From Bacteroidota bacterium (lineage in GTDB: Bacteria; Bacteroidota; Bacteroidia; B-17B0; Aurantibacillaceae), in assembly GCA_016711805.1 (NCBI GenBank), contig JADJSH010000042.1:1-12954 (forward strand): a DNA stretch of 12,954 nt. The letters run 5' to 3'. The position numbers and the translations under genes are program-made. Below, piece by piece: positions 1-8,818 of this stretch (positions within the stretch are counted from its first letter, which is position 1; the number at the start of each line of letters is the position of its first letter). A model generated the notes under the pieces. The model did not search any database and had not been told where the DNA came from. It was given only the letters and a program-made list of their open reading frames with translations.

Positions 1-1258
1 TTCAAGTATGATGATTTGCTTTCTTAATATGGGATTGTGTGAAATGGAAACGTGGCAAATTAAGGAAAGCTATTACTAAGTTTAATATTGTTTATGGCTA
101 CAACAAGCGACATGATATTAAAGATATTCAAATTTTGACCTTACGTGCTTTGGCACAAAGTAGTTACAAGTTGCAGAATTTTAAAAGATGGATTTGATGA
201 GTTTGGGAATATGTTGAGCTGAAAGAAGAAATTGAGCAAGAGGCTTATTCAACAAAATATTAGTAATTTTCAAAGAACTTGTTACTCGGGAAAATCGGAT
301 GCTAACGTGTGAAAGAATTAACTCAAGCTAATGAAATTCAAGAACTGAAAACAAAAAGAACACCCATTTTATTTTTGCTCTATTGGATAAAGTAGCTTAC
401 TGTTATTGCGGATTAGTGATGTTGTTTAAACAAAATAAACAGAAACAACTCACCAATATTCAATTGAAAGAACAGGAAACCATATTATTGCTGAAAAGAA
501 ACAAGAAATTGTAATAGTATTCTATACGCAAAAGGAATTCAACTAGCTATCTTGCCTAATGTATATGAACTGAATGTACAATTCAATCAAGGAAAGTCTT
601 GTGTATTATAAACCAAAAAAGATGTAGTGAGTGGTGATTTTTATTGGTTTAGTAAAGTAGAAAAAGACTTTTATTGTATTGCCGCCGATTGCACAGGGTA
701 TGAAGTCCTGGGGCTTTAATGAGTATTATTGGTATGGATAAAATTGTGCAAGCTTTTTTGAGAAAAAAATATCTGCTCCTGGAGAATTTTATCTTTTTAA
801 ATAAACAAATTAACAAGTGTTAAAACAACATTCTGATGCCTCCTAAGCAAATGGATGGAATGGATTTAGTCTTATTGAAATTTAACGAATCATTAACTGA
901 AGTAGAATTTTCGGGAGCTAACAGACCATTAATTATTATTAGAAATAAAGCTATTATTGAGTATAAAGCAGATAAAATGGCAATAGCTGGCTTTACATCA
1001 AACGAACAACAATTTACAACCACTAAAATTGCTTTACATAAAAACGATTCTCTATTTATATTTACAGATGGTTATGCAGATCAATTTGGAGGAGATACTG
1101 GAAAAAAATTTATGTCAAAAATCCTTAAAAGACTTATTAATTTCAATTTCAGATTTATCAAATAAAGAACAAGAAGAAAAATTGCGACAGCTTTTAGTAA
1201 TTGGAAAAAATCATATGAGCAAGTAGATGATGTTTTAATAATTGGAATTAAAATTTAA
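1..1258 (+). CDS. TPR / SpoIIE-type PP2C serine phosphatase, 5'-partial, frameshifted
   Basis: C-terminal part of a membrane signalling protein reconstructed across many single-base indels. In order I read TPR-like helices (about 80-200), a hydrophobic membrane segment near 370-430, a Lys/Gln-rich coiled coil (430-510), then a SpoIIE/PP2C-like phosphatase domain. Conserved pieces are KKDVVSGDFYWF (about 610-655), AADCTG (680-700) and FTDGYADQFGG (1060-1095). The aspartates of GDFYW and TDGYADQ are the expected metal ligands, and the reading ends EQVDDVLIIGIKI at a TAA. In this family a sensory TPR/coiled-coil part controls a phosphatase that probably acts on anti-sigma-antagonist-type phosphoproteins; the substrate here is unknown. 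The only long open stretch is 836-1165. The gene enters from outside the window and is a paralogue of 2244-4323. The fold call is firm, the exact protein sequence is not. Confidence 0.8.
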
Positions 1259-1261
1259 AAG

Positions 1262-2212
1262 GTGAAAAAAATTTCAGTCATAGTGCCCATTTGTTTGGGT
1301 TTTGTTTTTTACTTCCTAAACAATCATCGCAATCGTGGGGTTTTTACGGACATAAACGTATTAATCGTATGGCGGTTTTTACATTGCCACCAGAAATGGT
1401 AACGTTTATAAAAAACATATTGAGTTTGTAACTAACCACGCAGTTGATCCTGATAAAAGACGTTATGGAGTAGAGGGAGAGGCACCTGGTCATTATATTG
1501 ACATTGATCATTATGGAGAACATGCTTTTGATAGTGTACCAAATTTTGGAAAGCCGCTGTTGCAAAATACACTGAAGATACATTAATGGCTTATGGTATT
1601 GTGCCTTGGCAAATTGAAAAGCACTATTATAAATTATTGAATGCCTTTAAAATGAAAACCTCGATCAGATTTTAGAGTTACAGTGCCGATTTAGGCCACT
1701 ACATTATGATGCGCACGTGCCTTTGCATACAACTGAAAATTATAACGGACAATTAACTGGGCAAAGAGGCATACATGGTTTTTTGGGAAAGCCGCATTCC
1801 CGAATTAAAAGCAGAAGACTATGATTATTTTGTTGGAAGAGCAAAGTATGGATTCTCCAATAAAGTCAGCTTGGAAAATTGTTTACGATAGCCACATGGG
1901 GTAGATAGTGTTTGAAATTTGAAGCCGCCTTAAATAAAGAATTTCCTCAAGATAGAAAATATGCTTATGAAAAACAGAGGTAATTTAATGATGAAAGTTT
2001 ATTCTTTAGAATACACGAATCGTTATGATTTAATGATTAAAGGTCAAGTAGAACGAAGAATGCGCGAAAGCATCATCATGGTGGGGAGTTTGTGGTACAC
2101 GGCATGGGTAAACGCTGGAAACCAAATTTAGAAAAACTGGGGCAAAAGATGTAAGTGATTCATTAAAAAAACAAATGGCGCTGAAGAACAATTATACCTT
2201 GAGGCAAAATAA
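1262..2212 (+). CDS. secreted zinc-dependent phospholipase C / S1-P1 nuclease-fold protein, frameshifted
   Basis: Starts with GTG three bases after the preceding stop, with a signal peptide (VKKISVIVPICLGF, then LLPKQSSQ after a frame correction). The mature protein begins SWGFYGHKRINRMAVFTLPP, characteristic of the Bacteroidota zinc-dependent phospholipase C family. Further conserved pieces are the VDPDKRRYGVEGEAPGHYID segment, IDHYGEHAF, an interrupted LGHYI-YDAHVPLHTTENYNG near 1690-1750, GFWESRIPEL, and a C-terminal YTAWVNAGKPNLE. The N-terminal Trp and the His/Asp residues in these motifs match the trinuclear zinc site of the PLC/S1-P1 fold. The reconstructed length of about 315 residues is somewhat short for the family. 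Probable role is hydrolysis of phosphoesters outside the cytoplasm; substrate cannot be told. At least six indels break the frame. Confidence 0.82.
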
Positions 2213-2243
2213 AAAATGCCAAAGGGCATGAAGATTAAAAACG

Positions 2244-4323
2244 ATGCTGTCGAAAGTAAAAATAATCGTTTTAATATTTTGCTTTTTTAGCATTTCATTT
2301 TTTGCAGGAAATTCAGATGATTTAAAGAAGGTTGAGTATTACATGCAACGAATAGAGGATTGCGAATTTGACGAAATTCCTTTAGCTTGCTGATTCCATT
2401 TTGCTTTTATAAAAATTGCACGAAACAGATAAATCAATTCCTGAACGTGATTGCCAAATTTAAAGCAACTACATATAATGATTTGGGATATTACTACAAC
2501 GAATCCAATATTCATACTAAAGGATTACAACATTACCTCTTAGCTTATAGTATTCACAGTAAATGGAACTCCACTGTGTTGCTGTTGCCTTAAACAATAT
2601 TGGAATGGTTTATAAAGATCCGGGAGATTTAAAAAAAGCCCAGGAATATATTTTAAGGTCCATTAAATATAATGAGCAGTTGGGCAATTTGATGGAGGAA
2701 GTGGCTGCTTACGATAATATTTGGGAATATTTATTACATGCAGGACGAGTTGGAATTAGCTCAACAGTTTTAGAAAATCATTGGAGATATCTACAAAAGA
2801 AAATCATAAAAAGGAAATGGCTTTTGGTTTAAATAATATCGCATCAACTTATGTAGAGCAAGAAAAATATGATACGGCCTTACTGTATTTTGAAAAAGTT
2901 TGGCCATAAGGAATTCCAATTAAAAATGTTAGCTAACACCTATTTATACATAATATGGCTTTTAGCATCGTCGTTTGGGACATTGTGGCAAAGCCGGAGT
3001 ATTATAAATTAGCTATAACCACGGTTAAATCCGAAAAGACCCGGGACTAGGAGCTAGTTATCTAGGAATTGCTAATATTTTGTATCGATACTAACAAAGA
3101 TGATGAAGCCATGGATTATGCAAAAAATCCTATGCTATATACAAAGAATCGGATATGATGGAAAACATGGCTAATGCCCTATTTTATTGCATCAGTTGTA
3201 TGCCGCTAAAAAGGATTTTTCGAACGCCTATTTTTTTCTCAAACAGTACACTATTAATCATGATAGTTTGGTAAATCGGAAAAAAAGATGTTTATAAACA
3301 GCAATTGTAATTTGAGTATGGTAAAAAAAGCATTTGCTGATAGTTTAAAAACAGTAGAAGAACGAAAGGTGGTGGATGCACAGTTGAAACAAGAAAAACA
3401 CAGCGCTTCGCCTTATATGGTGGATTGGCTCTCGTAGCCATGTTTGGGTTTGTTTGTGCTTAATCGCTTAAAAGTAACGCAAAACAAAAAAAACATTACC
3501 GAAATCAAAGAAAAGAAACAAATCATCAAAAACAATTGGTAGAAGAAAACAAAAAGAAATCATTGATTCTATTAATTATGCTAAGGCGAATACAATCCAC
3601 ATTAATGGCTAGCAGCAAAGTTTGTCGAAAATTTAAAAGAACATTTTGTGCTATTTAAACCCAAAGATATTGTAAGTGGCGATTTTTATTGGACGACGCA
3701 AAAGGCCATTTGTTTTATTTAGCCTGTTGCGATAGTACAGGACATGGAGTTCCCGAGCATTTATGAGCCTGCTGAATATTGGTTTTTTGAGCGAAGCCAT
3801 TAAAGAAAAAAATATGGAAGACCCAGGCGACGTATTTAATTATGTGCGCCATCGTTTTGGTAGAAACCATTAGTAACGAAGATCAAAAGATGGATTTGAT
3901 GGAATAATTATTTGTTTCAATCAGCTTACACTACAAATAAGCTATGCCGCAGCAAACAATAATCCGGTTCTAATTGTAGTTCCCTTCCCTTTAGAAGGGG
4001 GTGGTCGCAGACCGGGGGATGTTGAACTCACCGATTTGCCCTATGATAAAATGCCTGTTGTCAAGGAGAAACCGAAGAGAGTTTTAAAACCTATGAGATT
4101 AATGCAAATGAGGGGATGTTTTGTATTTATTCACAGACGGTTACCCCGACCAGTTTGGTGACCTAAAGGAAAGAAATTCAAATACAAACAACTGGGAGAA
4201 TTATTAGTATCTATACATCAGCAAAATATGGCTACTCAAAAGAAAAACTATTAACTGACTTTACATTGGAAAGGAAATTTTGAACAAGTGGATGATGTCC
4301 GCATTATAGGATGGAAAATATAA
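2244..4323 (+). CDS. TPR / coiled-coil / SpoIIE-type phosphatase, frameshifted
   Basis: Complete copy of the architecture of the first gene, about 690 residues after frame repair. MLSKVKIIVLIFCFFSISFF is a signal or membrane anchor. At least four TPR repeats follow (for example ATTYNDLGYYYNE, ALNNIGMVYKD, AFGLNNIASTYVEQEKYDTA, DEAMDYAKKSYAIYKE) over 2470-3250. A membrane segment (GGLALVAMFGLFVL, about 3415-3460) leads into a Lys/Glu coiled coil (3480-3570), then INYAKRIQSTLMAS and the phosphatase domain: KPKDIVSGDFYW, CDSTGHGVPG, FTDGYPDQFGG, and EQVDDVRIIGWKI at the stop. Metal-binding aspartates are visible in GDFYW and TDGYPDQ. Expected to be an inner-membrane phosphatase controlled by its TPR part. 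Relative to the paralogue upstream it has about 11 extra residues encoded by a palindromic element (3981-4024). Many indels interrupt the frame. Confidence 0.83.
3981..4024 (+). repeat. in-frame palindromic element inside the phosphatase gene
   Basis: Two adjacent perfect hairpins: CCCTT-TAG-AAGGG (3987-3999; alternatively CCCTTC/GAAGGG with a 6-base loop) and GGTC-GCA-GACC (4003-4013). It is G/C-rich against an AT-rich gene and lies between the conserved NNPVLIVV strand and LPYDKMPV. Translation through it gives PFPLEGGGRRPGD in frame. The paralogue at 1-1258 is about 11 residues shorter at this place. It looks like an interspersed palindromic repeat that landed in a surface loop. A second copy is not visible in this window. 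Confidence 0.6.
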
Positions 4324-4380
4324 TCGACTATCATACAGACTTTGCTCTAAGCTTCCCGTCTTTCTTCTACGCTTATTTCT

Positions 4381-5208
4381 TTAAAAATTTGTTTCTAAAA
4401 AATTAAATATCAAGTCAAAGTGATTGAGGGCTCGTGTGCCCACCTTCCATTGGAACGTGTTCAGAAAATAGTGTTTAAAGTTTTTAGCTTTCAATCCTGC
4501 TATCATTTTTCTGCCATTGGCGTTGAAGGACAAATTTCATCTTTTGTAGCCGATAGTAATAGAATTGGTCCATTAATTTGTTCAACTTTTATGAATGATT
4601 TTTCTGCTGCAATAGTATCCTTTAGCATTGCTTCAAAAAGTGCCTCTTAAATCTTTTTCATTAAAATGATAGCTTCCTCATTAACTGGCACAAATGGTAG
4701 TTCCTTTTTTTGAAATGTCCACGAAGAAGTCGTAAAATGATTTGTATTGCCAGGAAAGTAACATTGCTGGCAACAATCCCTACAACACATTTAATATCGC
4801 TGTAATAACTCCCCAAAAGTAAAGCCAAATCAGCACCTCTTGAGCCGCCAATAATGGCAATTTTTTCGCTATTTATTTGTTTGTTTTAGCAGCTAGTTCG
4901 ATGGCATAATGTACCTCTTCAATAGCTATTTTTGTAATGTATCTGGCGTACCTTTTGCCTTAAAGTAACCTATGGCTAAAAAGGCATAGCCTCTTTCAAT
5001 AAATTGTTCTCTTGTTTTTTCCAATAGTCGCTTGTCCATGCGTTGCCACCTTCCGGAACCACCGAGCCCTACTATAAGTGGTTGGTTTTTATTTTTCCTA
5101 AATATAAAACACTTTCAACATGGGGTGTTTGTAGTGTTATTTGCGCAAAGGTGTTAGCCGAAAAACCAGCAATAAAAGAGAAATAGAGATTTTAAAGAAA
5201 TTTGTCAT
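4381..5208 (-). CDS. secreted alpha/beta hydrolase, BAAT C-terminal-like, frameshifted
   Basis: Begins MTNFFKISISLLLLVFSANTFA, a Sec signal peptide. After frame repair: LIVGLGGSEGGNAWTSDYWKK, then RGYAFLAIGYFKAKGTPDTL, the nucleophile elbow IGGSRGADLALLLGSYYSDI, ATKDEICPSTPMAEKM, and PMEGGHTSPQSL. This is the order of the BAAT_C / acyl-CoA thioesterase-like branch of alpha/beta hydrolases. The inferred triad is Ser (codon 4841-4843), Asp of KDEICP and His of EGGHTSP (codon 4436-4438). Only the catalytic domain is present, without the N-terminal thioesterase-type domain, as is common in secreted Bacteroidota members. Substrate unknown. Several indels break the frame. The 3' end is uncertain: I give the TAA at 4381, but dropping one T from a run of five would extend it (KEISVEERREA) to a stop at 4347. 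It lies 72 bases downstream of the Crp/Fnr gene on the same strand and may be its target. Confidence 0.75.
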
Positions 5209-5279
5209 TATTAATATTATTTAAGTTTGAGTACAAATGTCTGCTATTTTTTTCTTGGCATTTGATCTATATCAAAAAA

Positions 5280-5783
5280 TCATTTTTCGGCTCTAATTCT
5301 ACTCAATGTTTCTTGTGTTATGCCCTAAATAGGAAGCTATCATTCCAAGTGGAATGCGATGGTGAATATCGTGGTAAGTTGTGATAAAATGATAGTATTT
5401 TTCTTTTGCAGTGGTAAATCGCATGGATGTTATTCTTTCCATAAAATGCCCAAAAACAGTACCCATTGATAGTCGAGCATATCTTTCCATTTCTGGAAAG
5501 TTTTCAAATAAAATAGTAAGTCACTCACATTTAGGCAATAGGCTTCAATATCTTCTATAGCATCTATAGTAAATATCGAGTTGTCTTGTTCTAAAACTTC
5601 GGGGCGAATTACTCCATTCACCTTCTGCTGGAAAATATTCGCTAACTTCTTTTCCATCTTTGATGAAGTAAACTCGCATAAGTCCCTTTGAATAAAGTAG
5701 CTTTTAGTACAAACGGTGTCTGCATGATGAACAAGTTCGCCCTTTTTTAAAAGTTTTAAATAAAATTCTTTTAGCAAGTTCAT
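5280..5783 (-). CDS. Crp/Fnr-family transcriptional regulator, frameshifted, start uncertain
   Basis: Frame-repaired reading shows a cyclic-nucleotide-binding-like beta barrel (LKKGELVHHADTVCTKSYFI, then FIKDGKEVSEYFPAEGEW), the hinge-side DAIEDIEAYCLNVSDLL, a long helix (EMERYARLSMGTVFGHFMER) and a C-terminal winged helix (TAKEKYYHFITTYHDI, RIPLGMIASYLGITQETLSRIR). The recognition helix ITQETLSRIRAE is typical of Bacteroidota Crp/Fnr proteins. The ligand is unknown; no Fnr-type cysteine cluster is seen. The ATG at 5783 gives a short N-terminus. With indels allowed, coding-like sequence (IEHTDDIFGHFEST, then KDELAKRIL) continues upstream to about 5850 without an in-frame ATG, right where the cassette array ends. 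The true start may therefore have been altered by the array boundary or by sequence error. Probable regulator of the hydrolase gene downstream. Confidence 0.78.
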
Positions 5784-5888
5784 CTTTTAAAGTATTGCTT
5801 AGTTTTATGTACTTTCAAAGTGTCCGAATATGTCATCAGTATGTTCGATAATGTGTTTGTTTAGTTTTGTTTACCGTGTGTTAGTAGT
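5784..5888 (-). repeat. distal half attC-like element at the crp boundary
   Basis: On the gene strand the C6 unit ends ACTACTAAC followed by the ACACG spacer (5875-5879) seen in two other elements. No complementary half ending in GTTA is found between here and the crp gene, and the conserved TTGTCTACCG core is missing. It therefore looks like an R'' half site whose remainder was lost, or that marks the end of the array. The rest of 5784-5874 holds the probable 5' coding part of the Crp/Fnr gene and no other feature I can recognise. Confidence 0.5.
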
Positions 5889-5905
5889 TGTGGCGACTAC
5901 AAAGT

Positions 5906-6265
5906 CTAGAACCAACTGTCTTTGTATTTTGTTTTAATGCTGTCTTTGGTTACAATTTCATTCATTTTCCAGCCACCCTCGGTATAAGTCCCGTTTGATT
6001 TTAAAGTGTCACCGTTGTCAAGTACAGCAATTATTGTATAAGAATCTTCTCCACCACTAGCATATTTAATAGAAGTCTGTGAATTGTTTTTCAACACACC
6101 AACGTCATTAAAGCCTTTTTCATTGGTTAAAGTTAAATGTCTAATGCGTTGTCCACTTTTATTGAATATTGTAACACACACTTCACGTTCTGTAATATTC
6201 CCGCACTTGTCGTCACTATTACACGAAATAAATAAAATAAAAATTATATATGTTAATATTTTCAT
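5906..6265 (-). CDS. small lipoprotein of unknown function (cassette C6)
   Basis: 119-residue protein, frame intact. MKILTYIIFILFISC is a lipoprotein signal peptide with the lipidated Cys at position 15, so it should sit in the envelope. I choose this ATG, six codons inside the longest open frame, because AAGGAA lies seven bases upstream (6273-6278). The mature part has two further Cys close together (CNSDDKCGNITEREVC), which could form a disulfide, and a beta-rich body (VCVTIFNKSGQRIRHLTLTN, TIIAVLDNGDTL). No family recognised. It ends 17 bases before the attC-like R'' of its cassette. Its N-terminal layout (signal, Cys-rich start, short beta strands, KTKYKDS near the end) recalls the cassette C1 lipoprotein (VKYKYKTSH), but similarity is too weak to claim homology. 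Confidence 0.72.
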   Translation of the reverse strand: MKILTYIIFILFISCNSDDKCGNITEREVCVTIFNKSGQRIRHLTLTNEKGFNDVGVLKNNSQTSIKYASGGEDSYTIIAVLDNGDTLKSNGTYTEGGWKMNEIVTKDSIKTKYKDSWF

Positions 6266-6304
6266 AATTAATTTCCTTGTCAATTGAGTTTCGCTGGAGC
6301 CATT

Positions 6305-6480
6305 ACTACTAACGTTTTCGCGGGTTTGCTTTCGGCCGTTATTGGAACCGTTGTCTACCGAAATGTTAGTTTAAAGATACAATGTTGCTATGCAATTGCA
6401 AAGCAAAAATTAAAAATTGTCTACCGCTTTTGCAATAGCTTTGTTGTCTGCAAGGCTGGAGCAAACCGTGTGTTAGGCGG
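6305..6480 (-). repeat. attC-like element of cassette C5 (S41 peptidase)
   Basis: 176 bp between the S41 gene and the C6 lipoprotein. Gene-strand ends are CCGCCTAAC (R''-like, 6472-6480) and GTTAGTAGT (R'-like, 6305-6313). The flanking arms pair: GGTTTGC near the R'' end with GCAAACC near the R' end. Inside it carries the shared core: two direct copies of TTGTCTACCG (+ strand, near 6351 and 6418), GCAAAGCAAAAATTAA and GCTTTTGCAA. A + strand open frame across it is a by-product of the repeat. Confidence 0.75.
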
Positions 6481-6484
6481 TCGT

Positions 6485-7881
6485 TCATTTTTGTCCGTTT
6501 AATTGTTTTATTGCTTCTGCTAATTGTCTGTCGTAATCCGAAACAAAGTCTTCGTTTTGCATAAGTATTTCTATGTCTGGACAAATTCCTTTTGGGTCGT
6601 ACGTAAAATGCGATGTTTTCAATTTAAATTGTCCAGTTGGAATTCGAACGAGCAGTCCTGAACACGGAAGTTTAAACATTAGCGAAGCGTCATTGCTGTA
6701 ATAACTACTATGACTGCATTCACCAACCAATCGTCCAACACTATTCTCTTTAAGCAGAGCTAAGAAATGACCAGTTGTCGAGGCGCAAGCGCCATTTAAT
6801 AGCACAACTAAATTACCTGAAAAGTTTTTCTTTTTTGGTTTTTGTTGATCATTCCACCAACGTCCTTTTTTATCGCAATAAAGATTTTCTCTAAACACTG
6901 TCTTGGTAGTGTCAACGTTCATAAAGTCATTTGGCGAGCTACAATATTGTTTCAAGCTGTCGGTGTTCTTACACTTCCTACCAACATAGTCGAAATAGTA
7001 ATATGGCTTATTGCACAAATAGGAAAATAAATAATTGGAAATTTCAGGAGAACCACCAGTATTGTTGCGAACATCAATAATAAGGTTAGTTGTTTTATTT
7101 TGATGCATTTGTTTAAAGAAATCGTCAATGTATTTTTTATAGTCTATTTTTTTATACTCAAAGTCACCATTATAAAAAGTGTTTACTGTAAGAACAGCAA
7201 TGTTCTTAGATGTAAATTCCTTCTGAATTGGGTTTACAACTTTTCGTGTTCGTTTAGTAAATGTATTAAATGTCGTCCCATAAAGATTTATCTCTTTCAT
7301 AATTCCTTTATTGTCTACGAGTTGTACTCTAAATGATGATGTGGTGTCAATGAGGTAATAGTAAAATGGAAAGTATTGCAAGGTGCTGTTTAGAGCAGAA
7401 GTATTTTTGCCTTCAATGCTCATGAACACGATAGTCTTTGATATGATGTCGTTAATGTTTTTGCCATTGATTTTTGTAATTGTCGAGCCAATAAATGAGT
7501 CATATTCGGGAATACCAGATTTACTTAAAACGTAATTACTGCCCGAATTATAAATTGCAAATGGAAATAACAGTCGATTTTGGATACTTGTTCTTAATTT
7601 TGAATGGTCAGCCCAAGTATGACTGTCTTTGATTTTAGCAACCAAAAATTGTATTTTGCAATAATATTCTGTCAAGGTAAGGTCTGAGTTTACACTTTTT
7701 TTTAAGCTGTCGTAAGAATGGTCAAAGGTTGTCTTACTGCAATGCATGAATTGTCCGGGATGGATTTCGTTTAAAAGTAAGTATAAGGTACTTAAGTCCT
7801 TGATTACCGAATCTTTTTCAGGATTTCATTTTGTCCGAATAAGAAATTTGTCAGAAAGAGGAGAGGAAAAATATTTTTCAT
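6485..7881 (-). CDS. secreted S41-family (C-terminal processing-type) peptidase, one frameshift (cassette C5)
   Basis: About 465 residues. 6485-7747 is an intact frame, but the protein clearly starts further upstream: MKNIFPLLFLTNFLFGQ (ATG at 7879-7881) is a signal peptide, and one indel near 7815 joins it to EKDSVIKDLSTLYLLLNEIHPGQF. Typical S41 order follows: N-terminal helical domain ending KIKDSHTW, a PDZ-like segment (FIGSTITKINGKNINDI), the LIIDVRNNTGG strand-turn, and NLVVLLNGACASTTGHFLAL. The Ser of ACAS is the likely nucleophile (about residue 368 of the precursor). The usual S41 Lys cannot be assigned, so a Ser/His/Glu-type arrangement is possible. Acts on proteins or peptides in the periplasm or outside; target unknown. 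Its stop lies five bases before the attC-like R''. No other gene shares this cassette. Confidence 0.82.
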
Positions 7882-7939
7882 AAATTGTTTCGGTCATATA
7901 ACGGAAGTTTGTCTAAAAGTTACAGTCTGTCCATGAATG

Positions 7940-8117
7940 CCGCCTAACGGTTTCAAGCTAAATTCCCGTTTGGGGTTTGAAACATTGTCTACCGAAATAT
8001 TACTAACAAAGCTAAATGTTTATTGGACTTTTGCAAAGCGAAAATTAAATAATTGTCTACCGCTTTTGCAAAAGCCGAAGCCGAATGCCCAAATGGGATT
8101 TAGGTTGGGTTAGTGGT
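7940..8117 (-). repeat. attC-like element of cassette C4
   Basis: 178 bp, gene-strand ends ACCACTAAC (8109-8117) and GTTAGGCGG (7940-7948). The arms are strongly complementary: CTAAATCCCATTTGGG near the R'' side against CCCAAACGGGAATTTAG near the R' side. Spacers to the TAAC/GTTA ends are 5 and 9 bases. Two direct TTGTCTACCG copies lie near 7987 and 8058. It is close to identical to the element at 8636-8813 over most of its length. Confidence 0.78.
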
Positions 8118-8119
8118 CG

Positions 8120-8628
8120 TTATTTTATAACTATTTTACCTCCTACATATTTCACAGTATCAATTCTAACTAGCATTACTGAATATTGATTTTTATCTGG
8201 CTCAAATCCTTTAAATTCCATAGTGTCTACACGGCAAAAGGAATTGTCTTTTTGCAATATATAGGTTGATAATATACTGGTCGAGTCATTAACAACGCCA
8301 TTATTTCGCACTAATTCAATCTTGTCCATAATGTGTCCATTTTGATCTAGCGTTTCTAAAACATTTTGTTATAAGAATGAAGTAAAACACTATAAAGCTC
8401 TTTGTCTTTTTAATAACTCCAATAGCACGCAAGTCTTTCCCGAAAAATGCGCTATCACAGATTCTATTACTTTCTGGATGAACTTCTAGTTTTCCAAAAC
8501 TTCTAAAAGTAAAGGAACTATCTATAATTTCAATTTTTTTGAATATAAGAATTGAAGTCACACTGATTTTTTCGACACGAAGGTAATGTCAAAATTAGTA
8601 TTAGTATTGTGAGTTTACTTAGTCTCAT
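8120..8628 (-). CDS. lipoprotein of unknown function, frameshifted (cassette C4)
   Basis: About 169 residues after joining pieces. MRLSKLTILILILTLPSC (ATG at 8626-8628) is a lipoprotein signal peptide with the lipidated Cys at 18. Three indels then connect KNQCDFNSYIQK to IEIIDSSFTFRSFGKLEVHP, then to ELYSVLLHSYNKMF, then to ETLDQNGHIMDKIELVRNNG and the C-terminus VKYVGGKIVIK. The three open pieces at 8120-8329, 8316-8561 and 8533-8628 overlap or abut in the right order, which supports one gene. No family recognised. Stop TAA is two bases before the R''-like site and the ATG is seven bases after the R'-like site, so the gene fills its cassette. Confidence 0.62.
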
Positions 8629-8635
8629 AATAATG

Positions 8636-8813
8636 CCGCATAACGGTTTCAAGCTAAATTCCCGTTTGGGTTTTGAAACTTTGTCTACCGAAATGTTTAA
8701 ATAAAGATAAATGTTTAATAGACTTTTTGCAAAGCAAAAATTAACTAATTGTCTACCGCTTTTGCAAAAGCCGAAGCCGAATGCCCAAATGGGATTTAGG
8801 TTGTGTTAGCAGC
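8636..8813 (-). repeat. attC-like element of cassette C3 (endonuclease)
   Basis: 178 bp. Gene-strand ends are GCTGCTAAC (8805-8813) and GTTATGCGG (8636-8644). Arms CTAAATCCCATTTGGG and CCCAAACGGGAATTTAG pair as in the element at 7940-8117, with 5- and 9-base spacers. Two direct TTGTCTACCG copies are present (near 8682 and 8750), with GACTTTTTGCAAAGC between them. Confidence 0.78.
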
Positions 8814-8818
8814 TGTTT

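Noticed and set aside
1344..1583. Open frame on the - strand
   Set aside because: It lies opposite the phospholipase C motifs VDPDKRRY and IDHYGEH, so it is a shadow.
4420..4650. Open frame on the + strand over the hydrolase 3' part
   Set aside because: It is antisense to conserved hydrolase motifs (EGGHTSP, KDEICP) on the - strand and has no recognisable features.
6266..6283. Upstream ATG (MTRKLI) as start of the C6 lipoprotein
   Set aside because: It would put six residues before the signal peptide and lacks a ribosome-binding site, while AAGGAA fits the next ATG.
6284..6584. Short open frames on both strands over the intergenic element
   Set aside because: They run across the attC-like repeat and the S41 3' end; composition follows the repeat, not a protein.
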